30,367 nt of DNA from a virus: the IMG/VR virus record IMGVR_UViG_3300008113_000538, positions 1 to 30,367 of that record; one strand, written 5' to 3'. Below the pieces are notes generated by a model. The model saw nothing but the letters and a program-made list of their open reading frames with translations, ran no database searches and had not been told where the DNA came from. The translations under genes were made by a program, and so were the position numbers. Shown here one piece after another: positions 25,309 through 30,367 of this stretch; position 1 is the stretch's first letter; every line of letters begins with the position of its first letter.

Positions 25309-25644
25309 TCATCTCCAACGCATTAGGAACCAAGTTCTATCTTTATCATTACGAAACCAAAAACGTCGATTGTTTTTATACCAACGCTGATCTGGCTCTG
25401 GAGCTGTTTTTTCCTCCCACATAGGAGAACCAGCTGACCCAAACGTATCTAAACACCATTGTTCCATTTCTTTCCAATTACCACCAATAGGTTCTACGCA
25501 GTAATATCTACTACCGTAGACTTTGCCTTCACTAAGTATTAACTCTTCTATTGGACGGTTACACAAATCATCCATTAGCCGTTTGATAGCTTGATTAGTC
25601 CAATAACTTTTCCCTGCACCCCGTCCTGATAATATAACTTTCAT
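25309..25644 (-). CDS. P-loop N-terminus with FLMRW C-terminus
   Basis: A 111-residue protein that begins MKVILSGRGAGKSYWTNQAI, with a P-loop-like GRGAGKS (7-13) right after a first beta strand, as in some terminase or NTPase Walker A motifs. No Walker B or sensor is visible. The rest carries WxxEMEQWCLDTF then WFRNDKDRTWFLMRWR, the family motif. It is either a truncated NTPase fused to the family domain or a nucleotide-binding microprotein. Overlaps the upstream gene by one base. Confidence 0.7.
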   Translation of the reverse strand: MKVILSGRGAGKSYWTNQAIKRLMDDLCNRPIEELILSEGKVYGSRYYCVEPIGGNWKEMEQWCLDTFGSAGSPMWEEKTAPEPDQRWYKNNRRFWFRNDKDRTWFLMRWR

Positions 25645-25910
25645 TAACAGTCCTCATTGTCCAATGTATCATACAGTTTAGTATGGTATTTGAGCAAAAA
25701 CATAGTTTTAAATTTTTCGTCGTAGAAATCTAAATGTATAAGAGTTTTGTACCTAACCATTCCAGGTTCCCATGCAGTATGTTCTCTTGTGGTAAATCCT
25801 AATTTTCTACGCATTTTTTCTCTTATCATATAGATACTAGGTGGATGATCTCTTTTAATATTTTCTAAGATTTCATTCCATTCTTTTTTAGTATAGATAA
25901 GGGGTTTCAT
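25644..25910 (-). CDS. FLLKY-family small protein
   Basis: An 88-residue basic protein from ATG 25910 (a TTG at 25931 is also open). Helical start IYTKKEWNEILENIKRD, then REKMRRKLGFTTREHTAWEP, then strand YKTLIHLDFYDEKFKTMFLLKYHTK split across the family motif, and an acidic tail. The motif sits internal here, 14 residues before the end. Weak ribosome site; start uncertain. Confidence 0.65.
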   Translation of the reverse strand: MKPLIYTKKEWNEILENIKRDHPPSIYMIREKMRRKLGFTTREHTAWEPGMVRYKTLIHLDFYDEKFKTMFLLKYHTKLYDTLDNEDC

Positions 25911-25940
25911 ACTATATTGTAGCAAAAACAAAAAGTTAAA

Positions 25941-26147
25941 TCAAGAACTCCAACGCAATAAAAATAATGTGATTTGTTCAGGATTTACAAAGCGAAACAT
26001 ATCCCAACTTGTTCGTACTCCGCAATTATTGGCATTGCACCAATTTTGTATTTCAGTGATGACTTCATCTTTATAAGTTCCTCCGTCAACGATTCGCAAT
26101 GTCAACGGTTTAACTTTTTCAAATTTCAAGTCCGTTGTCTTTGGCAT
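25941..26147 (-). CDS. FLLRW-family small protein
   Basis: From ATG 26147 the product has 68 residues: MPKTTDLKFEKVKPLTLRIV, a helix with ITEIQNWCNANNCGVRTSW and the terminal FRFVNPEQITLFLLRWSS. Longer starts at 26171 or 26228 overlap the upstream gene more and lack a ribosome site. The strand-helix-strand plan with FRFV then FLLRW matches the rest of the family. Confidence 0.68.
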   Translation of the reverse strand: MPKTTDLKFEKVKPLTLRIVDGGTYKDEVITEIQNWCNANNCGVRTSWDMFRFVNPEQITLFLLRWSS

Positions 26148-26550
26148 ATTGTGTAGCACGTTCTTCTTCATGTTTGTCACACAAAGTACGTATCCATCCT
26201 CTGCCTTGTCGAGTTCCAGGAGAGCCACAACTTTCGCAAGTTACACCACTCATAGATTCTGCCATTGCAATTAGACCATGAATATAATCGTCACCGCCAG
26301 AGATATAAAAACGAAGTGTTCCAAACTTTTCTTTAACTTGTTTGACTACGACTTGTGTGATAACTTCTTCGTTTTTATTTTTCCAATCAATATGACTTTG
26401 AATATTAGCACATAAATTATCAATTATATTAAACCAACCATCCCCACAGGTGAAACCCCAACACATTGCAGTTTGAGACATTGGCAAGTCTCTTTCAAAA
26501 AACAGCTTTGGATACTTTTTACACAATAGTTCATCAAGCTCTTTTTTCAT
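26119..26550 (-). CDS. conserved phage protein with C-terminal zinc motif
   Basis: A 143-residue protein starting MKKELDELLCKKYPKLFFER, followed by WGFTCGDGWFNIIDNLCANI (about 31-50) and KEKFGTLRFYISGGDDY (about 73-89), a pattern common in widespread phage hypothetical proteins. The C-terminus has CESCGSPG then WIRTLCDKHEEE, C-x2-C and C-x2-H, probably binding zinc. Function unknown. Confidence 0.8.
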   Translation of the reverse strand: MKKELDELLCKKYPKLFFERDLPMSQTAMCWGFTCGDGWFNIIDNLCANIQSHIDWKNKNEEVITQVVVKQVKEKFGTLRFYISGGDDYIHGLIAMAESMSGVTCESCGSPGTRQGRGWIRTLCDKHEEERATQYAKDNGLEI

Positions 26551-27058
26551 GTTTCTTTTTTCCGTAATATCTTTTTGGTTTTTCAGATAATGTATTCACT
26601 CTATACATTTCTTTGTTCTGCCGTATGGATCTTTCAATTGCGGCATTAACTTCTTCTGGGGTTGGGTCGTAAATGTCTAATACTTCAGTAATCTCTGTTT
26701 TAGTTTCTTCAATGTCTACTATTGTATTTTCTGGTAAAAATTGAACTTTTTCAATTTGAGATTCTGGTGGAATTTTTATACCAACTTTTCCTAAAAACTT
26801 TTTAGTTGCAATTTCTTGTCTAATTGATCTGTATGCACCAATAGGTCCTTTAGGATCTTGGCTTATCTGTTCCCATGTTCTAACTTCTAATAGAGGTTCA
26901 ATTTCTGTTGGTATCTCAATAATATAAAATTCTATATCTTTGCTATATCCAGCGTGAGCCAAATCAAAAATATCAATTACCTTACCTTTAGACAATCTAT
27001 CACCACCAAGATGTATCCACGCATCTTCATTTAATTCATATTGTTTTTTTATTTTCAT
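26534..27058 (-). CDS. hypothetical protein
   Basis: A 174-residue protein from ATG 27058, which follows a GAGAG ribosome site; a longer frame would overlap the DUF3307-like gene. It has a beta-rich start (AWIHLGGDRLSKGKVIDIFD, then IEFYIIEIPTEIEPLLEV), then acidic and basic helices and a Lys/Arg-rich C-terminus. No catalytic motif. Unassigned. Confidence 0.72.
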   Translation of the reverse strand: MKIKKQYELNEDAWIHLGGDRLSKGKVIDIFDLAHAGYSKDIEFYIIEIPTEIEPLLEVRTWEQISQDPKGPIGAYRSIRQEIATKKFLGKVGIKIPPESQIEKVQFLPENTIVDIEETKTEITEVLDIYDPTPEEVNAAIERSIRQNKEMYRVNTLSEKPKRYYGKKKHEKRA

Positions 27059-27069
27059 ATCTCTCAGCA

Positions 27070-27438
27070 CTATATTGCTAGTGCTATTAATCCTATATAT
27101 GTTAAGTAGTGCATCAACTGATCTAAGCCTAACCAAAACCAAAATGGTTCATCAGATGGTGTTAGGTTTCTGTTCTTGTTGATGTTCATTTTGGCCCAAT
27201 CAATGTGATAGTGGACCACCCCGTCAATAAATGCCATCAATAACACTGATATAACGTCAGTAAAGACGGCATAAAAAACTAGACCAGTTAAAACAGCATG
27301 AACAAGAGAATGATATATACCCCACTTGGCTCCATAATTCCCTTTTTCCATTACCATGTTATTGGTCTGAAAAACAAAATCAGCTAGAAAATGTTTTAAT
27401 ACTAGAAGAGTAAAAAGAGTTAGAATTGTAGATTCCAT
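27070..27438 (-). CDS. DUF3307-like membrane protein
   Basis: A 122-residue protein of several hydrophobic helices. LLVLKHFLADFVFQTNNM (about 11-28), WGIYHSLVHAVLTGLVFY (about 39-56), DGVVHYHIDWAK (about 72-83) and FWLGLDQLMHYLTYIG (about 101-116) carry the conserved His and Asp of the DUF3307 family. Cytoplasmic-membrane location; function unknown. A promoter with TTGACA lies just upstream. Confidence 0.8.
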   Translation of the reverse strand: MESTILTLFTLLVLKHFLADFVFQTNNMVMEKGNYGAKWGIYHSLVHAVLTGLVFYAVFTDVISVLLMAFIDGVVHYHIDWAKMNINKNRNLTPSDEPFWFWLGLDQLMHYLTYIGLIALAI

Positions 27439-27450
27439 AGAAGCCCCTGG

Positions 27451-27479
27451 GTTATGCCGTAATTTTACAACAATGTCAA
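27451..27479 (-). promoter_or_regulatory. candidate sigma70 promoter of the DUF3307-like gene
   Basis: Minus strand TTGACA (27479-27474) and CATAAC (27456-27451, a four-of-six -10) with a 17-bp spacer. The spacer contains TTGTTGTAAAA, part of the repeat found at 3862 and 10905. Confidence 0.55.
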
Positions 27480-27486
27480 GTCAAAG

Positions 27487-27882
27487 TCAACCTGGAAGCT
27501 CACCAGATTTTGCCAATTTAAGCATTAAGCTATAATGCTCGTAGGCTTTTTTGACTGCGGGGTATTTTTCCTTAAGATACTGCTCTTCTTCTTTTTGTTG
27601 CATCAAAGTTTCAAACATATTGTAATGACCCTTCTCTGCCATATTATTAAACACCTGCTGTTCAAATTTAGCAATTCTGTCTAATTCACTTTCAGCAATT
27701 TCCACTGTGTATAATGGTTCAGTTTCAAAAGTCATCCTATCAGATAGAAATTTATTGTAATCATTTGAAAAAGCAAACATTTCTATATTTGCTTTACTTA
27801 AACGATGAGCACGTTTATTGGTGTCAATAACTTTAACACCGTGCCTACCAATAAAATCCCTTACTTCTTTACTTGGATTCAT
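27487..27882 (-). CDS. hypothetical protein, helical C-terminus
   Basis: A 131-residue protein from ATG 27882 (an upstream GTG is possible). It has a mixed start with DFIGRHGVKVIDTNKRAHRL, an acidic centre, and a charged helix ending KKAYEHYSLMLKLAKSGELP. This last helix resembles the KAYKHYKMLEALC end of the neighbouring gene, so the two may share a C-terminal module. Unassigned. Confidence 0.72.
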   Translation of the reverse strand: MNPSKEVRDFIGRHGVKVIDTNKRAHRLSKANIEMFAFSNDYNKFLSDRMTFETEPLYTVEIAESELDRIAKFEQQVFNNMAEKGHYNMFETLMQQKEEEQYLKEKYPAVKKAYEHYSLMLKLAKSGELPG

Positions 27883-28339
27883 CTTCGTCTTTTCTTTCTT
27901 CACACAATGCTTCTAACATCTTATAATGCTTGTATGCTTTTTGTAATGCTTCATATTGTTCTAATTTTTTAGGATCTGGAACAAGTATTGCTAATCTACG
28001 TTCTAATGTTTCCATCCACTCACTTAAATCTTTGCCTTTAACTTTGATGTTGCCTTTAAATTCAGCATCACCTTCAACGCTAATACCTGGATTGGTTGTT
28101 GTAGTAATATATGGAGTTGTGCTCCAAGTACCGTTAGAAATAGTGTAACTAGAACCTGATGTTGTACTTACTGGTAGTGAATATGTGTTGTAAGTTGAAT
28201 TATAAGTTGACATGTCAATTGTACCAATTGAATCCCAACCTGTATTTAATGTTATTGTATCAACACTAGATCCGCCACTAATATGATCACTGCCTAAATC
28301 AATTGTTATATCTTTTATATCAAGATCTTTATCATCCAT
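27869..28339 (-). CDS. Ser/Thr-rich putative virion-associated protein
   Basis: A 156-residue protein with an acidic, Ser/Thr-rich beta-prone half (about 1-85), then GISVEGDAEFKGNIKVKGKD (about 84-103), a beta-helix-like turn, and an amphipathic helix LSEWMETLERRLAILVPDPK with a KAYKHYKMLEALC end. This C-terminal module is common in phage structural or tail-associated proteins. Function unproven. Confidence 0.7.
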   Translation of the reverse strand: MDDKDLDIKDITIDLGSDHISGGSSVDTITLNTGWDSIGTIDMSTYNSTYNTYSLPVSTTSGSSYTISNGTWSTTPYITTTTNPGISVEGDAEFKGNIKVKGKDLSEWMETLERRLAILVPDPKKLEQYEALQKAYKHYKMLEALCEERKDEDESK

Positions 28340-28574
28340 TTAACACCTCATTGTTGGTTAGATACTGTTTTAATTCAGTAAAGCCGCCAATGAGTTTTTC
28401 GTCTAAGAAGATTTGTGGAACCGAACGTGCTGTTGGAACTGATTCTAGTAAATCTTCCTTGGTGTAGCCATCACCAATTTTCTTTTCTGTGTATTCAATA
28501 CCTTTTGATTTCAATAACGCCTTTGCTTGGTCGCAGTAAGGACAGTTATATTTGCTCCAAACGATTGCTTTCAT
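28332..28574 (-). CDS. grxC: glutaredoxin
   Basis: An 80-residue glutaredoxin: active site CPYC (11-14), TARSVPQIFLDEKLIGGFTE with the cis-Pro VP motif and GG for glutathione binding. It reduces disulphides with glutathione and can supply electrons to ribonucleotide reductase, whose beta subunit lies just upstream in the same operon. Gene symbol is by family only. Confidence 0.93.
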   Translation of the reverse strand: MKAIVWSKYNCPYCDQAKALLKSKGIEYTEKKIGDGYTKEDLLESVPTARSVPQIFLDEKLIGGFTELKQYLTNNEVLNG

Positions 28575-28576
28575 TT

Positions 28577-28762
28577 TTATACCTTTATCTCTCTCGGTGT
28601 ACCCACTACAGCACCTTTGCCATACTGAGCTTGCAATAATTTTTTAGCCATAGCTGAAGTGGTAGATTGTGTGATAGTTTTTATTTGTAACACACTACCG
28701 TTATCTTGTTTGACTCTTATTATTGCTTCAAACGATTTGATAATATCAGAGGCTCGTACCAT
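28577..28762 (-). CDS. 61-residue hypothetical protein
   Basis: A small protein starting MVRASDIIKSFEAIIRVKQD, then a strand VLQIKTITQST and a helix AMAKKLLQAQYGKGAV. It lies between nrdB and glutaredoxin with two-base spacing to the latter. Alpha/beta plan; no family assigned. Confidence 0.72.
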   Translation of the reverse strand: MVRASDIIKSFEAIIRVKQDNGSVLQIKTITQSTTSAMAKKLLQAQYGKGAVVGTPREIKV

Positions 28763-28774
28763 TTGTTTTCCTTA

Positions 28775-29875
28775 TTATAACGCAGGCAATGCGTTATAGT
28801 CAATGCCTTCACTCATAACACCAATTACATAATTGGTACTTTCACTTTCCTGTAAGGCAGTTTGTTTCTTGCTAGTGTCACTATGTTTGTTAAACCAAGG
28901 AATAGGAGTACTCTTTGGTGATGTATTCCAGTATTTAATGCCAATCTGTTTTAAAGCATCAGATGCTGTATAATCAACAAAGTCTTTTAAGATGTTAGCA
29001 TTAAGACCAATCACAGGGCCCTTTTGGAAAAGGTAATCTGCCCAGGCTTTTTCTTCACGAATAACATCTCTATAAATCTGCAAAACTTGCTCTTGACATT
29101 CTTGTGCAATTTTGGAAAAACGCGGATCTTCTTTAACAACTTGATTAATCAAATAAGCAGTCCAACCTTTGTGTAATAGTTCGTCTTGCAGAATCAAGCT
29201 AATGATGTTTCCGTTACCAATAAAAATCTTATTCTCTACCATAGCAAGACTAGTAGCAAATGAAACCATAAAGCGGAATGCTTCTAATGCGTAACTCGCA
29301 TGTAAAGCGAGCCAAATGGCCTTGATATGAACCTCTTCAGGTACCACTTCGCCAAGCTCTTTCCTGCTGTTGATGATATGCAACTCATCGTAATAACGTC
29401 CAATACTTGATGCCATATCGACAATTTCTTTAGTGTCATGGATTGTGTTGAATACTTCTTTGGGTACATTATATATGTTCCTAATGATGTGACTGTAACT
29501 ACGACTATGAATGTTAGTTTCAAAAAATGTCCAGTTATAAACCAATGCTTCTAATTCTGGGAGAGAGACTACAGGGGCAAATACTTGGCTTGGTCCTCGA
29601 CCTTGCAAACTATCTAGTGCTGTTTGACGCAAAAGGTTTGAAGTGAAGATATGCTTAACTGCTTCACTAGCATCTTTAAAATCGTTAGCATCTTTACTCA
29701 ATGTAATTTCTTCCGGGACCCAAAAGAACCCACGTGCTGTTGTTTCAAAGTCTGCAATCTTTTTATACTTTACTTCTTCAAAACGCTGAATAGTAACTGG
29801 ACCTGCTGGGTCTAGAAACATCTTGCGGTTTAGGTAGTCTGTCTTTGTGTTTAAGTTATATTGTTGTTTACTCAT
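28775..29875 (-). CDS. nrdB: ribonucleotide reductase class Ia beta subunit
   Basis: A 366-residue ferritin-like R2 protein. The di-iron ligands by alignment to E. coli NrdB are Asp88, Glu119, His123, Glu198, Glu232 and His235, with the radical Tyr127 in HSRSYSHI. The helix that holds the Glu-His pair reads FFETNIHSRSY, so the spacing between Glu119 and His123 is four rather than the usual three residues. It reduces ribonucleotides with NrdA, which is not in this window. Glutaredoxin follows in the same operon. Confidence 0.96.
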   Translation of the reverse strand: MSKQQYNLNTKTDYLNRKMFLDPAGPVTIQRFEEVKYKKIADFETTARGFFWVPEEITLSKDANDFKDASEAVKHIFTSNLLRQTALDSLQGRGPSQVFAPVVSLPELEALVYNWTFFETNIHSRSYSHIIRNIYNVPKEVFNTIHDTKEIVDMASSIGRYYDELHIINSRKELGEVVPEEVHIKAIWLALHASYALEAFRFMVSFATSLAMVENKIFIGNGNIISLILQDELLHKGWTAYLINQVVKEDPRFSKIAQECQEQVLQIYRDVIREEKAWADYLFQKGPVIGLNANILKDFVDYTASDALKQIGIKYWNTSPKSTPIPWFNKHSDTSKKQTALQESESTNYVIGVMSEGIDYNALPAL

Positions 29876-30117
29876 TGTTTATCCTGTTTTGTTAGTGTTG
29901 GATCATTCCAAATATTTCTATTATATACAACTGACTCTTTTAAAAGTCTCCAAGTTTTTTCTTGCGGTGTTTCAGTCCATTCAAAAAATAAACTATTCAT
30001 TGGCGGTCTACCAGTTGACTCGTCATATAAATTACGATGAAGGATATATGACTTTAGCCATATTGTTTTCCCACTGGTCATTTTAGTAGGTAACCAAGCA
30101 AACTTAATATTTTCCAC
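29872..30117 (-). CDS. 81-residue hypothetical protein
   Basis: Starts with GTG at 30117 and overlaps nrdB by four bases. It begins MENIKFAWLPTKMTSGKTIW; the FAWLPTKMTSGKTIWLK core resembles FAWIPVKTVTGNYAWWRK of the gene at 24473, so the two seem to share a fold. An ATG at 30081 would give a shorter product. Function unknown. Confidence 0.7.
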   Translation of the reverse strand: MENIKFAWLPTKMTSGKTIWLKSYILHRNLYDESTGRPPMNSLFFEWTETPQEKTWRLLKESVVYNRNIWNDPTLTKQDKQ

Positions 30118-30367
30118 TAGCTAATACTATTTTACAAATATGCTCTAATCTTTCAATATGCTCGTAAGCACGCCATGGACTAGTATCAATTGCTACAACA
30201 CCGTGACCTTTAATTCCTACGATATCATAGTCAATGTTGCCGTAGTGGTCTAACTTTAGATTTTCGTGGCAACGATCTGCAAGCTCTTGACTGATAGGGG
30301 GAACATCGCCTACATTTGGCGCAACCTTAGTATAACGACTTAGTTCTGGAAAACTATCAACAATGGT
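30104..30367 (-). CDS. class II aldolase/adducin family protein, partial
   Basis: The last 87 residues of an ORF cut by the window end: IVGIKGHGVVAIDTSPWRAY then EHIERLEHICKIVLASGKY. The GHGVVA block holds the third metal-binding His and the helix after it is typical of L-fuculose-phosphate aldolase and L-ribulose-5-phosphate epimerase relatives. The N-terminal metal ligands lie outside the window. In phages this fold is rare; the substrate is unknown. It overlaps the GTG of the next gene by 14 bases. Confidence 0.82.
   Translation of the reverse strand, partial: TIVDSFPELSRYTKVAPNVGDVPPISQELADRCHENLKLDHYGNIDYDIVGIKGHGVVAIDTSPWRAYEHIERLEHICKIVLASGKY

Noticed and set aside
1-30367. CRISPR array or insertion sequence
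   Set aside because: No regularly spaced direct repeats, transposase frames or terminal inverted repeats were found.

Overview
The window looks like part of the genome of a large tailed bacteriophage. It carries phage nucleotide-metabolism genes (NrdB, dihydrofolate reductase, dCMP deaminase, glutaredoxin), a PAAR spike-tip protein and a ClpP-like protease. It also has many short, overlapping hypothetical genes and a very large tRNA cluster. Several features suggest a proteobacterial, perhaps betaproteobacterial, host: a PqqA precursor peptide, a Lys/Ala/Pro-rich exported protein of a type I associate with that group, a circularly permuted two-piece tmRNA, and near-perfect sigma70 promoters. 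The host assignment is inference; a methylotroph that needs PQQ would fit the pqqA gene.

Layout. Positions 1-10373 (+ strand) hold 35 tRNA genes covering all 20 amino acids, interleaved with small protein genes and with many structured non-tRNA RNAs. The largest is an RNA of about 1.16 kb (3934-5093) with its own consensus promoter and a tRNA-Lys(CTT) embedded in it; it looks like a GOLLD-class ornate RNA. Small enzymes among the tRNAs include a DUF6492-like protein, a methyltransferase, a parvulin PPIase, an SGNH hydrolase, a phosphoribosyltransferase and a HAD-like phosphatase.

Positions 10384-17150 (+) hold an operon of small phage proteins including a zinc-ribbon protein and a tyrosine/dual-specificity-type phosphatase. 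Next come a 110-nt CCA-ended tRNA-like RNA, a ClpP-like protease, and a roughly 260-nt orphan RNA with a perfect promoter. A gene for an RNA polymerase omega-like protein, a dCMP deaminase and a PhyH-type dioxygenase with a structured leader follow. The region ends with a permuted tmRNA whose intervening segment encodes a 24-residue membrane microprotein.

Positions 17153-22221 are mostly + strand: a membrane protein, an AhpC/AhpD antioxidant pair, stand-alone pqqA, a Lys/Ala-rich exported protein, a GIY-YIG protein and a ParB/DndB-like DGQH protein. A lipoprotein gene at the start of this region is on the minus strand.

From 22222 to 30367 nearly everything is on the minus strand: the PAAR protein with two neighbouring putative structural proteins, DHFR, and a run of small proteins most of which end in the same F-x-L-[RK]-W-like motif. 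A DUF3307-like membrane protein, glutaredoxin, NrdB and the C-terminal part of a class II aldolase-like protein follow. The two strands converge at 22221/22222 with no gap.

Functionally the window is a translation, RNA and redox supplement to the host: a nearly complete tRNA set, tmRNA, an omega-like subunit, peroxide defence and dNTP synthesis. It also contains several RNAs that I cannot assign to a known family.
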